The notes under the pieces are model-generated. The model saw only the letters and a list, made by a program, of their open reading frames with translations, did not search any database and had not been told where the DNA came from. 64,000 nucleotides of DNA from Branchinecta lynchi (lineage: Eukaryota > Arthropoda > Branchiopoda > Anostraca > Branchinectidae), in assembly GCA_023053575.1 (NCBI GenBank), contig JAKZAP010000012.1, forward strand, positions 9,052,230-9,116,229, read 5' to 3'. The first letter of the stretch is position 1; each line of letters starts with the position of its first letter. Positions 33,963 to 45,040 of this stretch are shown piece by piece. The position numbers and the translations under genes are program-made.

Positions 33963-34192
33963 ACTATCTCTCCCTTACGATGCAGAATCTCCGGGTACCT
34001 GCGGAAGAAAGGAAGAAACGGTGTCGCATCTGCGCTGACTCAGGACTCAGTCATTGAGTTTGAGTCGTTACGGACACGAGTCAAAGCCACACAAACTCTC
34101 CTTGCCGATGCAAAATCACCGTGTACCTAGCGGAAGAGCCGGAAGCGGCACCATAACTGTCGCCAACGATCGCCGTGATTGGTTAACACAGA

Positions 34193-34711
34193 GAACGTGT
34201 CCGAAAGCTCCGAAACGAACGAAAATGCTGAATTAATTCAGCATTTTATGCAGCATTTCGCTTTCGGACTTCAATTTTCGCTTAGTTAATGCAGCATTAA
34301 TTCAGCATAAAATTCACCGAGAAATTCAGCAAGAATGCTAAATTTTATGCTGAATTTTCAAGAAGAAACTGGGGAGTACGGCGATTCTCTCAGTATTTTC
34401 GGCGGCAAACATAACAAATTCAAAAAGACAACTGACAAGTCGGCAAACATTCGAAATTCTAAGACAACTGGCGATCATGGCCAACGAAGAAAGGAAAGAT
34501 AAGAAGATAAGAAGGTTGGATATCAGTAGCTGATCCATTTTGTCAGCTTTATACAGCTAATTCTTTTTTCTTCTTCTTCTTCCTGACTTAAATTTTGGTA
34601 TTCTGGAAGTATCAGAGAATAAAAAAAGGTAACAGCTTTCGGACAAAACAAAGAAAGAAAATGCAGCAGTAATGCAGCATTTAGAGCACCAAAAAGCTTT
34701 CGGACACGTTC
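34193..34711. mobile_element. inverted-repeat element with TGCTGAATT-rich interior
   Basis: Perfect 17-bp terminal inverted repeats GAACGTGTCCGAAAGCT and AGCTTTCGGACACGTTC. The trinucleotide AGA precedes and follows it, a possible 3-bp target duplication. Inside, AATGCTGAATTAATTCAGCA-type palindromes recur in clusters at both ends. 519 bp, non-coding, in intron 4. Confidence 0.8.
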
Positions 34712-35169
34712 AGAATTTGAGCTGATGAATTTGATTCGTTAGGGCGACGTTTTCTTGTTCTTCCTGAGGATCACTGGCGTGTTTTGGACTTAGTCATCTA
34801 GAATTTTAGAGTACACATCGCCTGCACCTTCACAAATGTGAGCTAAAAGTATGTCGCCCGAGCCCTTAGATTACAGGAGGATCAGGAGTTTTGGAGAAGA
34901 AAACATTCAAACATTTGACCTCACCAGATTGCATTTTTTTTTTATTTATTTAAACTATAAATAAATATTTGCATTCTTAAGAATAGTTATGCCTAAGTTC
35001 TGTAAAGGCAAGTCCTGAATATTTTTAACAATCTGTAGTACGTTCTGATTTGTAGTTTTTGACGTACCAACGTTACAATTGCTATGCATTTATAGGATGG
35101 CAAATAAATCAAACTGAAAAGAAAATCCTTTTCTAGAATTCTATTTAGTAGCAGTTTTAACCAGTTAAA

Positions 35170-35345
35170 GAAGAAGGGCCCTAAACCGCTCAAGTTGGAA
35201 AACGAACTTGTGGGAAACACACTGTGTTTCTTGTGTTTCCCAACAAGTTCCTTCTTCCAACTTGAGCGGTTTTGAGCCCGAAGAGGACCATTGCCAAGAA
35301 AGGCCGAAATATAGCTCCAATAAAATTCAGCTGACGTATCCGTTT
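35170..35345. mobile_element. foldback fragment related to the 6211-6567 element
   Basis: CCGCTCAAGTTGGAA pairs with TTCCAACTTGAGCGG, and CTTGTGGGAAACAC with GTGTTTCCCAACAAG. The right flank AAGAGGACCATTGCCAAGAA.GGCCGAAATAT matches the arm of the 6211-6567 foldback. Confidence 0.6.
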
Positions 35346-35394
35346 TGCACCATCAAAATATCATTCGCTGTCAGCTTGGACTGAAGGAATATTT

Positions 35395-35487
35395 AACTAC
35401 TATGACTGGCCAGATACCACTATAACTTCAAAAACGACTTTAGACCGTGGTATCAGATACCATGGTATCTGCAAAAACGCAACTATT
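35395..35487. mobile_element. family B MITE, terminal fragment
   Basis: Carries AAAAACGACTTTAGACCGTG and GTATCTGCAAAAACGCAACT, the terminal part of the complete copy at 26813-27210. It lies 16 bp left of the exon 4 donor side, in intron 4's neighbour (intron 3 begins past exon 4 at 35502). Confidence 0.55.
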
Positions 35488-35502
35488 GTTTGAACAACTT
35501 AC

Positions 35503-35611
35503 CTCACCATCCTCGAGAGGCAGAATTTTCGAAAACTGTGTGACGCAGACTGCCGAGTCATCCCTGTTGATCGGTTCAAGAGTATCTGGGCCGAACAAGT
35601 TTGCGCAGTCT
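35503..35611 (-). CDS. LanA: laminin alpha exon 4: LN domain
   Basis: The last base of codon 163 and residues 164-199, ending in phase 0. It encodes [20 protein letters not shown] and then [16 protein letters not shown]. The FSKI..LEDGE stretch is conserved in laminin LN domains. The acceptor TTTTTACAG and donor GAG/GTAAGTT are strong. The frame carries on into exon 5 without an added residue. Confidence 0.95.
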
Positions 35612-35814
35612 CTGTAAAAATAAAGAAGTGTGAAACGAACGGAGGCAGAACCTCAAAACCCACACGACAGGTGATTTAGTGCTAGTTAAGATGGAAAATA
35701 AGGAAGTGGTATCAGCTAGGTTTCAGTAATCAGTCCTACCTTAACATTTCACCGAGTAAGGCTGAGTTCTTGTATTAGAATTAAAATGAAAAAATAACTT
35801 AAGCTTTTTGGTGA

Positions 35815-36093
35815 TTTTAAAGAGAGGTCTGAGGCAAGGTAGTGTACTGTCTCCTATTATTTTCAACATCAACTATTGCTTCTTTATTTAAGTCTGTTAG
35901 AACTTCGCTTGTTGTTGGTCGAGGGTTTGTAGCGTCTTGGATCGCGTATGCGGACGATCTTCTTCTTTTGAGCTGATCACGCGTTGCTCTTCAGAAGAAT
36001 GTGGACCATTTAATTGACCTTTTTTCTATTTTTGGTTTAAGGTTTCGTCCTGAAAAGTGTCAGCTCCTAATTTTTGGTCCTAAGCCTGCTGAC
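35815..36093 (+). pseudogene. LINE reverse transcriptase fragment (GLRQGSVLSP, YADD)
   Basis: Translations in shifting frames give GLRQGSVLSPIIFNIN, then AYADDLLLLS, then FSIFGLRFRPEKCQLLIFGP, the central catalytic and thumb motifs of a non-LTR reverse transcriptase. Stops and frame changes break it. It is cut off at the right by a family A fragment beginning at about 36094. A different family from the LINE at 38521. Confidence 0.8.
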
Positions 36094-36455
36094 CCCGGGT
36101 ATTTTCTACCCGGACAACTTGTTCGCCCGGAATCAGGCCGAAACCGGAAAATTTGTTAAAATCAAAAGTTTTATTTGAAGTTGATTAGATGGCAGATTTA
36201 GGGGTAAGAAGACAGGCTGAATCTGTATATGACAATCTTTTTTTTACCGGGACATATAGTTCGTACGGAATCCGGTTGAAACCGGATTTTTTGTATAAGA
36301 AGTTTTACCTGAAGTTGATTAGATGTTCTTTATACGGATAAGGAGATACGTTGAATTAGCTTCTGAGCTTTTTTTTTCTGGACAAATAGTTCGTTCGCAA
36401 TTGTCTGGATCAAGTATTAGATTTTTGGGACTCCATCGAAACCTTTGGTCTTGTT
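36094..36455 (-). mobile_element. family A fragment A7
   Basis: Contains two or three 137-bp-type units (CCCGGACAACTTGTTCGCCC, ACATATAGTTCGTACGGAAT) and a complete end CGAAACCTTTGGTCTTGTT. The GGGATCCC end is missing. Confidence 0.8.
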
Positions 36456-37264
36456 GCTCTTTGTATACTAAGTTCAGGAATAACCTTCGTTCTCAACCAT
36501 GTTTTAATTTTTTAATGCCTTTTTCCAGCCATTTGCCCACCAACCTTATTACCTCGAGCTAAAGCACACCAAGAAAAAGGTCCTTAGATCTGGTTCAGGA
36601 ACCAGAACTTTTTGGTCGGTGGCGGCGTTCGCTGAAACCTTGGATAAATGACAAATGTATTCCCTGTAATGTTTATGCTTTTTGTAGTTTTATTTCGACG
36701 GGTCAGTTCCTGACCATTGCGTTAAAAATGTTATTTACAATGTACCTGACAAAAACGACGCGTTCGGTTGTCCAATCTTTTGAAAGTTCATTTCGTAATA
36801 AACTATAGATCTATCTAAAGCGTTGTTCAAAGTGTAGTAAGCTGCGTTGTAATGGTTAACACCATTTAAATGGTGTGTACGTCTTACTAGACGCCCTCTT
36901 TCAAACTAAAAGTAAAATTTTATCCATGCGTACTTCAGTGTTGCCACATTGACTGAAATATCGAGCTCTTAAAGATCAAAATGAGTTCCTAGTACTACTT
37001 GAGTACACACGTACAATTTGACGACCATTATTGTTGCAAAAATCTACTAAATTAGCGTATGGACAGCAGTGTTCCTCTAACTAACAATAACTAGTCGTAA
37101 CAGAAGAAAACGTTGTCTTTCGAAAAAAAGTTGTGACTTCAACTTCCAACAAAGTAGAACTTGTGTAATCCCCTGGCAATACTGGCGAAGCTCCTCTTTC
37201 CTGGCAATCTGTATACGCCGTATCACCTATTTGAAAAATGCAATCTTGGTACTACTAGTACTTC
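36456..37264. other. intron 3, mostly unassigned
   Basis: A hAT-like end AGTGTTGCCACATTGAC lies at 36948 but no partner is found. The stretch 36975-37215 matches the two flanks of family A copy A3 (right flank from 42133), so it serves as its uninterrupted relative. Confidence 0.55.
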
Positions 37265-38041
37265 TTTGTATTACTGAATGAATGGAATTTATTTCCCATT
37301 TTTAAGACACAAGTCACAAATGGAGTATGAAAGAAAAGACAAGAAAAGAAAGAGAAAAAAAAAGACAAGAAGACATAACATGTAACACATAAATTTTGAT
37401 ACTCTTATTTACACATGGGGCAACATAGCCCTATACAAAGTATGGCTAGCGTCAAGAGAACGAATAAAACCTGCAATTCGCTCAGATATTGCAATAAACG
37501 GATCGGTGACATTATACTTTGCCGACAATCTAGAATTACGGGCCCACGGAGGTAGTCCTAGGAGATATTTGCAATACTTATAAAATGTGGAACGAATGCA
37601 TTTTTTATCTTTCATAGTCAGTAGTGACCAGAATGACGACAGCGCTAGTATGTGCGGCATAGCGAATGCGGAATATAGCCGGGCAAGAATATGTCTATTG
37701 TAACGACGCTTAGACGTAATGAGTACTCCGTATGCTTTTCTAGCTTTTTCCACAAAAAACGATACAAGACAAGAACGCGTTGTTTTCATGTCCGACCCAA
37801 TAGGCAGACCAAGGTACACAATCGAAGGTGAAGGTTGAAGAATGTGATCCCCGAAGCATATATCAATTGTCTCTGTATCAGCCTTTTGGTTGAAGAAGAC
37901 AACCTCGCTCTTATTCGGATTAAATGATAAACCAAGACACTTATATTCTTCACTAAGAACCCGAAAATTTCCTTCAACATACGCAACATACTTCAACATA
38001 CTCGAAGTACACAAGTACAGTTTGCCGACCATTACATTGGA
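37265..38041 (-). pseudogene. LINE reverse transcriptase C-terminal fragment
   Basis: A 223-codon frame (37409-38080) whose first codons come from family A. From about residue 17 it reads KLYLCTSSM, EEYKCLGLSFNPNKSEVVFF, IVYLGLPIGSDMK and, later, HILARLYSAFAMPHILAL: the thumb and C-terminal part of a non-LTR reverse transcriptase. Its catalytic half is missing; family A copy A3 abuts it at 38042. The frame is open to its stop, so it is fairly young. Confidence 0.8.
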
Positions 38042-38520
38042 AACAAGACCAAAGGTTTCGATGGGATCCCAAAAATTCAATATCTGATCCAGACAACTGG
38101 TTCTTGTCTTAGCCAGATCCAGTCTTCGCCAGACTCCTTGAACATTTTTACAATCAAAATTCAGAAACAGATTAAGGCCAAATAGCTAATCACCTGAGAA
38201 AACCAAGTTCAGATTTGGATTCAGCATGTGTGTTTTACCCCTATAAGTCATATCTGTTTTGACGAAAACTTCCTGCCACTTCTGCCAATTTCCCGGTTCC
38301 GGCCGAACTCCAGAACTACTTGTCCGGCGAAAAAAGAAAGCTCAAAGACGAAATCAAGGTATCTTCTTTCCCCAGTAATGAACATCTAATCAACTTCAAA
38401 TAGAAATTTAGCTTATAACAAATTTTCCGATTCCAGCCGGATTCCGGTCGAACTACATGTCCGGGTAGAAACTTGTTTTCACATAAGTGATCAGCATGTC
38501 TTCTTGCCCTAAATCGAACA

Positions 38521-41057
38521 GGAAAAAAACACTGATCACGGATAATCTTAGTGAAAGTGTATTTTTAAATAGGCTAGGCGTAGATAGTATTATGTTAGAG
38601 TTGGATAATTGTGCTGATGTCATTAAGAGAGGAGAGATTGAAGAAGCTGTTTTGCAGATAACGAAGGTAGTGTATGATGCAGCTAGAACTAGTGGTAAGG
38701 AAAAAAAGCAGAAGAGGATTAATAAGGAATTTTTTGATGAGGAATGTGATGTTAAGAGAAGTGAGGTAATTGAAGCTTTAAAAAAGGTAAAAGTTGGAGG
38801 TCCATTATCAGGATGTAGGCTAGATGAATATCGGAAGGTAAGAAGAGAATATAAAAATCTTTTAAGGGCAAAAAAGAAAGCAATGGCAGATAATATTAAT
38901 ATGGAGATAGTTAAGAGTTATAAAATTAAGGATAGTAAGAAATTTTGGAAATTAGTTAAACACCAGATAGAAGGAGATCAAGGAAACGCAGTCCCGCCTG
39001 CACACACATGGCCTGAACATCTGGAGTCGGAAAACGACCCGGGAAAGATTCTTACGGATGAATTTCCCACTTCGCTAAGGTCAGAAGTTCCATTCCCGAT
39101 GAAAGAATCTGATTACATGCTTACAGATGCAGTTTGTGAGGAGGAAATTTGGCATTCACTGAAGCAGATGAAAGGTGGTTCGGCACCTGGTATGGATGGT
39201 ATCCCAGTAGTAATTTGGAAATGGGGAAGAGTCCATTTGCTTCCATTGTTGGCACTTTTGTTTACATGTATTGTCGAGAAAGCAAGATGGCCTGAGCAGT
39301 GGAATATTTCAATGATGGTTCCAGTTTTCAAAAAAGGAGATAGGAATAAGCATGAGAATTACAGGGGGATTAGCCTAGGTAATGTATTGAGTAAAATTTT
39401 ATGTAAAGTAATAGATGTTAGGCTGAAAAAATGGTTGAATAAAAATGAAATATTAAGTTATATTCAGGCAGGTTTTAAGGAAGGATACAGTACGTTAGAC
39501 CAGATTTTCGCGTTGCATGTGTTAATTAGAAAATATACTCGAGGTAGAGGAAAGAAACTTTATGTAGCTTTTGTGGATTTGAGGGGGGCTTTTGATAATA
39601 TAAATAGAAAGTTGTTAATGCAGACATTACTAGAAATCGGTCTTCCAAAATTGTTTGTATTGTTGATTGTGGAGATGTATGTTAATACGAGGGTGGTGGT
39701 GAGAGTACTTGGTAAACTGTCAAGAGAGATTAAGTCTGTTCTAGGTGTTAAGCAGGGTTGCACGCTTTCCCCTAAGTTGTTTTCTGTTTTTATTAATGAT
39801 GTTGAAAAGTTTATGGTAGACAATAATGCTCCTTTGTTAACGCTTGACGTAGTGTCTCTTTGTTTGTTGCTTTTTGCAGATGATCTAACCCTGGTGGCAG
39901 AATCCCATACAAAATTGCAGAAACTATTGGATATTTTGAAGTTATACCTTGAAAAGAAAGAGCTAGATTTGAATGTTAAGAAAACGGTGGTAGTGGTATT
40001 TAGAAAGGGTGGAAAGCGGAAAGAAGGAGAGATTTTTAAGTACGGTGAAGCTGTATTGGAGGTGAAGGAGGAATGTGTTTATTTGGGATGCAAATTTAAA
40101 GCGGTTGGGGGAATGTTTGGTAAGCAGGTGGAACAGAATGTGAGAAAGGGAAAAAATTGTGGTAATTTGATTTTAAGAAGTAGTCTAAAGGAGGTAACGA
40201 ATCTGAAGCTGCATAAAGAAATATTTTCAACGAAAGTGGTGCCAGTAATGCATTATGCTTCAGAGATTTGGGGATTTAGTAAGGCAGAAAAAATAGAACA
40301 AGTACAACTAGGTTATTTTAAGAGGTTACTAGGGTTAAGCAATAGGATTAATGGATTAGTGGTGAGAGGAGATCTAGGTCTAGTTTCGTTAAGAAATAGA
40401 AGGTTGGTTAATATGGTGAGTTTTTGGGAAAGAATTATTAATATGCCGCGAGTACGGGTGCTTAAAGCAGCATATATGGAATCGTTACGGGATGAGTCGC
40501 GTGATTCTTGGGCGTCCCAAATAAAACAAATTTTGGACCAGTGTGGGGTTAGCTCGCTTTGGAATAACGGGGAGGGGCAAGGTCACGAAGTAGGAGATGT
40601 TGCAGGTGTGGTTAAAAAGGTGTTGATGGATCAGGAAATACAGCTGTGGCAGTGCGATGTCGGTAAGTTTAGCTCGTTGAGGTTTTACAGAGATGCTAAA
40701 GAGACATGGGGGGAAAGTATTTATTTTAAAGCAGGGTTGAATAGGGAGGAGTTAGCGTGGGTGATAAGTATGAGGGGTGATTGTTTACCGCTAGGGGATA
40801 GGAGGAGGTATGTGGGAAGGGGTTTAAGTCGGATTGGTCCTTACTACTGCCCTATGTGTGGGGAGATGAATGAGAATGTGTTGCACCTGATGTGTGAATG
40901 TAGTGAATTGGATGGGTTGAGGGATGAAGTGTTTGGAAAAAGAGTGTACGATGAGGAATGGTTGGTTAAAGTAATGAAGGATGAATGTTTTTTGGGAGTT
41001 CGCCAGTTGGGAAGATTCCTTAAGCTTTCGATGAAGCATCGTGAAAGATTCATTTAG
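38521..41057 (+). CDS. LINE reverse transcriptase, intact frame (5'-truncated)
   Basis: An open frame of 856 codons runs 38487-41057; its first 11 codons belong to the flanking repeat. By frame position: charged linker region 20-200; SAPGMDGIP at 232-240 (fingers); AFVDLRGAFDNI around 361-372 (first catalytic Asp region); GVKQGCTLSP 420-429; FADD 463-466 (catalytic); C-terminal CPMCGEMN..H..CEC at 788-806, a CCHC-like zinc knuckle usual in LINE ORF2. Known role: target-primed reverse transcription. There are no frameshifts or stops, unlike the other LINE remains here, so the insertion is recent. The apurinic-type endonuclease is missing. I cannot assign the clade. Confidence 0.93.
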
Positions 41058-41158
41058 GTTTATTAGTAATTTAGTGAAAATTTATTTTTATTTTGTTTTG
41101 TATTGCCATGGCCCTCGGGCTTTTTGTGTAAATATATATCATATCATATCATATCATC
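38521..41158 (+). mobile_element. 5'-truncated non-LTR retrotransposon (LINE), with ATATC tail
   Basis: About 2.64 kb inserted in family A copy A3 between AAATCGAACA and AATCAACTCC, which are joined (by about 3 bp) in the parallel copies near 20680 and 60300. It holds the long reverse-transcriptase frame, a short 3' UTR with a GCCCTCGGGC hairpin and a tail of ATATC repeats. The endonuclease part is absent, so it was truncated on insertion. No clear target duplication is visible. Confidence 0.9.
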
Positions 41159-42574
41159 CAATCAACTCCAAATTAAACTTTTAATTTTGACAAACTTTCC
41201 GGTTTGGGCCGGATTCCGGTCGAAATACTTGTCCGTCGAGAAAATAGTTTTCACCATCGTCTTCAGCATGTCTCCCTACCTCTAAATCGAACATTTAATC
41301 AACTTCAAATAAAACTTTGACTTTCAACAAACTTTCCGGTTTGGGCCGGATTCCGGGCGAAATACTTGTCCATCGAGAAAATAGTTTTCACCATCGTCTT
41401 CAGCATGTCTTCCTACCTCTAAATCGAACATTTAATCAACTTCAAATAAAACTTTTACTTTCAACAAACATTCCGGTTTGGGCCGGATTCCGGGCGAAAT
41501 ACTTGTCCGTCGAGAAAATAGTTTTCACCATCGTCTTCAGCATGTCTTCCTACCCCTAAAGCGAACATCTATTCAATTTCAAATAAAACTTTTACTTTCA
41601 ACAAACTTTCCGGTTTGGGCCGGATTCCGGACGAAATACTTGTCCGTCGAGAAAATAATTTTCACCATCGTCTTCAGCATGTCTTCCTACCCCTAAATCG
41701 AACATCTAATCAACTTCAAATAAAACTTTTACTTTCAACAAACTTTCCGGTCTTGGCCAGATTCCGGGCGAACTACTTGTCCGATGACAAAATGGTTTTC
41801 ACCATCGTGTTCAGCATGTCTTCTTACCCCATAATCGACTATCACATTAGCTGTTTCAAAATATTTTGTTTGTCCCTTAATTTCAATCCCCTCCCCCACC
41901 CCTAAATGTAGAGCTACAAAGCCCATCTACGAACTTGACTGGTCCGACGACCCAACGAACCTTCTCACCAAGTTTCATCAAAATATCTCATTCCCTTCGA
42001 GAGTTATTGTGCTTACAGACGGACGGACGGACGGACGGACGGACGGACGGACGGACAGACGGACGGACGGACGGACAGACGGACAACTTTTGCGATGTCA
42101 TAGGTATCCCTCCACTTACGTTTTGGGATCCCAAAAACACTAAATTAGCGTATGGACACCAGTGATCCTGAAATAACAATAAACAGTCGTAACATGAGAA
42201 ACCGTATTCTTTCGAAGAAAATTTGTGACTTCGGAGAGATCAGTAGAACTGATCCAACCCTGGCGAAGCTCCTCGGCACTGGCGGAGTCCAACCACGAGA
42301 TCTGATTGGCTCTTCATAATACATTGGACACACGGTCAGGGTCCGGTGCTCCTGGACTGGAATTCCTGTCAGTATTTTCCACTTCCGTATGGGAAATTCA
42401 GATTTTTTCAACTTTATGGTGGAAGTGAAGAAAATCCGGCCGGAAACTGTAAGACAAACTAGAACCAGGGTATAATCTTACTATCTGCGCGTCCCCAGGA
42501 AAAAGACGAATCTGTATTGTATTGTGTCACCTATATGAACACTGTTTAAAAGCAAGCTGCAGCTCAAAACTTAC

Positions 42575-42702
42575 CCGTCACTTTCGGCGAAATACTGCCA
42601 TGGCTTAAATGTCTTTCCTTCGTCGACCGAACGTTCCAACACCCAGGCGCCGGGACGTGGGGAATTTCCCATTCGAATGAAAATGTAGGCGACATGAAAC
42701 TC
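42575..42702 (-). CDS. LanA: laminin alpha exon 3: LN domain
   Basis: Residues 121-162 plus two bases of codon 163. It encodes [20 protein letters not shown] followed by VLERSVDEG and WQYFAESD, the LN core strands. The acceptor is TTTTAG and the donor GG/GTAAG. It is the only exon in a 16-kb stretch, between intron 2 (9.2 kb) and intron 3 (7.0 kb), the two longest introns seen. It has the same frame-restoring pattern as its neighbours, and residue 163 becomes glycine on joining exon 4. Confidence 0.95.
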
Positions 42703-42887
42703 CTAAAACAAACTTGTTCGGTTATCCGGGTTGACAGATTGGTTTCAAATATCACTGTTCGTTCAGTGTTAGCACTTCTATTGCATTTCGCGGTATAATA
42801 CCGCGATTCTTAGGGAAATACCGCATATAATTTTGGATATACCGCACACCAGGGTTCATTTCCCCCCTCGCCCACCCTGTGGTTTTT

Positions 42888-44058
42888 GGGATCACAAAAC
42901 GTAAGTGGAGGGATACCTATGACATCGCAAAAGTTGTCCGTCTGTCCGTTCGTCCGTCTGTGAGCACGATAACTCTCGAAGGCAATGATATATTTTGATG
43001 ACGATTCTTTGGGTCAAGAGTAAGGTCGAGCTCGTAGATGGGCCCTGCAGCTCTACATTTAGGGGTGGGGGAGGGATTTCTAATTAAGGGACAAACAAAA
43101 TATTTTTAAACAGCTAATGTGATAGTCGATAATAGGGTAAGAAGGCATGCTGAGCACGATACTGAAAACCATTTTCTCGCCGGACAAGTAGTTCATCCGG
43201 AATCCGACGAAAACCGGACAGTTGGTTAAAAATAAAAGTTTTATTTGAAGTTGATTAAATGGTCGATTTAGGGGTAAGAGGACATGCTGAACACGACGGT
43301 GAAAACCATTTTTTTCGCCGAACAATTAGTTCGTCCGAAATCTGGCAAAATCCGGATAGTTGGTTAAAAGTAAAAATTTCATTTGAAGTTGATTAAATGT
43401 TCGATTTAGGGGTAAAAAAAAATACTGAACACGATTCTGAAAACCATTTTCTCACCTCACCGGGGTGGGGGAGGGATTTCTAATTAAGGGACAAACAAAA
43501 TATTTTTAAACACAGCTAATGTGATAGTCGATAATAGGGTAAGAAGGCATGCTGAGCACGATACTGAAAACCATTTTCTCGCCGGACAAGTAGTTCGCCC
43601 AGAATCCGGCGAAAACCGGAAAATTTGTTAAAAGCAAAAGATCGATTAGATGACAGATTAAGGGGTAAGAAGAGAGGCTGAGTCTGTATATGACAGTCAT
43701 TTTTTACCCGGACATATAATTAGTCCGGAATCCGGTCGTAGCCGGATTTAACTTTTATTCAAAGTTGATTAGATGTCCTTTATAGGGATAAGGAGATACG
43801 CTGGATTTGTTTCTGAATTTTCTTTTTTTGCTCGACTAGTAGCTCGTTCGGAATTCGGGCGAAACCGGAAACTTGGCAGAAGTAAAGCAGGAAGTCTCGG
43901 TCAGCGTCGTCAAAATAGATATGGCTTATAGAGGTATATCTGAACTTGGTTTTCTCTGATGATTAGCCTGGCGAAGACTGGATCTGGGGAAGACAAGACC
44001 CGATTGCCTGAATCAAACATTAGATTTTTGGGATCCCATCGACACCTTTGGTCTTGTT
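42888..44058 (-). mobile_element. family A copy A4, with internal duplication
   Basis: Starts GGGATCACAAAACGTAAGTG (palindrome altered) after five T; ends CGACACCTTTGGTCTTGTT. The block GGGGAGGGATTTCTAATTAA through CTCGCCGGACAAGTAGTTC occurs twice, at about 43061 and 43461, a 400-bp internal tandem duplication of core plus units. Confidence 0.88.
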
Positions 44059-44745
44059 TTTATCGGTTTTTGTTGAGGGTGATACCTTGGTGATACTCAG
44101 GAAGTCGTGTCTCTGAAAACTGGGATGATTTTCACACTGCTACCCTCACATAGTATCGGGTCTCAAATGAACCCTCGATTTTCGCCAATGCTCATAGGTC
44201 GGTAGAATACGGATCAAACTCAGCTTACCAGGTAAGCCTCGTTTAACCCGTCTATTATACCAATTCGACTTTATAATAATAATATATGAGGATAGACTTT
44301 AAGATGGGGATCACAGCGAAGTGCCAGAGCAGTCATAACAGATCCGTTTTCACCAGGATATATCGCTGTTCTGCCAAACCGTATTGCGATTAGGGCTCTA
44401 AGTCGACCGCGGTACTGGGCTTGTTTAGAGAGTCCAGACATCTTGTCTTGTTATTGAATGAATGAAAGAATGTATTACGTACAGCCTAGTAACAGAAAAA
44501 AAGGTGAATGAAAGCTTAACAAGAAATACAGAGGGTACACAAAATCTACAACAACAGCAACAGCAAACACGAAAAGAACAATAAATTTACTGCATTAGCA
44601 GGCGAACTGGGCAATGGGTAGGTAGGTGGTTGGATGATGGCAGAAGATGTTCACTTATTTCATTTAGCTTGACACTTGGGTCCAAGACACAAAACTTCTC
44701 ATGATATATTTATATTGTATTAACCTTACACTCCACAAACATACA
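44059..44745. other. intron 2, no supported feature
   Basis: Non-coding. A CAACAACAGCAACAGCAA stretch lies near 44550. No exon or repeat end recognised. Confidence 0.5.
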
Positions 44746-45040
44746 GAGCGTGTTCCACCCTACTTACCGTAGTTACTACGCATGACGTCACGAATGTTGG
44801 CTTTTTGCCGTCAAGGCTGGAACGATTTTTCTATTTTACAGCAGGATATCATGCCACGGGCGAATCCGACCAATCATGTTACAAAGATTCGTAGTTACCT
44901 CGCTTACTACGCTCCCGAGCATGGTAAGCAAATACTAACTATTAGTTACTATTTGGAGAACGTTGGAACGGTCAACGTATTAACTTTTCGTGAGGATGGA
45001 ACGGAAATAGTAACTATTGTTAGAAGGGTGGAACACGCTC
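44746..45040. mobile_element. GAGCGTG inverted-repeat element, copy 2
   Basis: Ends GAGCGTGTTCCACCCT and AGGGTGGAACACGCTC, a perfect 16-bp terminal inverted repeat. ACA lies on both sides, a possible 3-bp target duplication that copy 1 (32542-32829) does not show. 295 bp; the frame inside is not shared with copy 1. Confidence 0.82.

Larger units (their letters stand above)
38042..42132 (+). mobile_element. family A copy A3, interrupted by a LINE
   Basis: Left end AACAAGACCAAAGGTTTCGA at 38042; right end ACGTTTTGGGATCCC, then five A, at 42132. Two units lie left of the LINE insertion and five right of it. Without the LINE it is about 1.45 kb. Its GGAC microsatellite (42017-42083) is the longest of all copies. 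Confidence 0.9.

Noticed and set aside
36948..36964. AGTGTTGCCACATTGAC taken as a hAT end
   Set aside because: No matching right end or 8-bp duplication found nearby, so no element is called.
41317..41905. Series of overlapping open frames with recurring GFRAKYLSVEKIVFTIVFSMSS-like text, as if a tandem-repeat protein
   Set aside because: They are the 137-bp units of family A read in successive frames (137 is not a multiple of 3). The same text occurs in every copy, on intron DNA, with no start, signal or codon bias.
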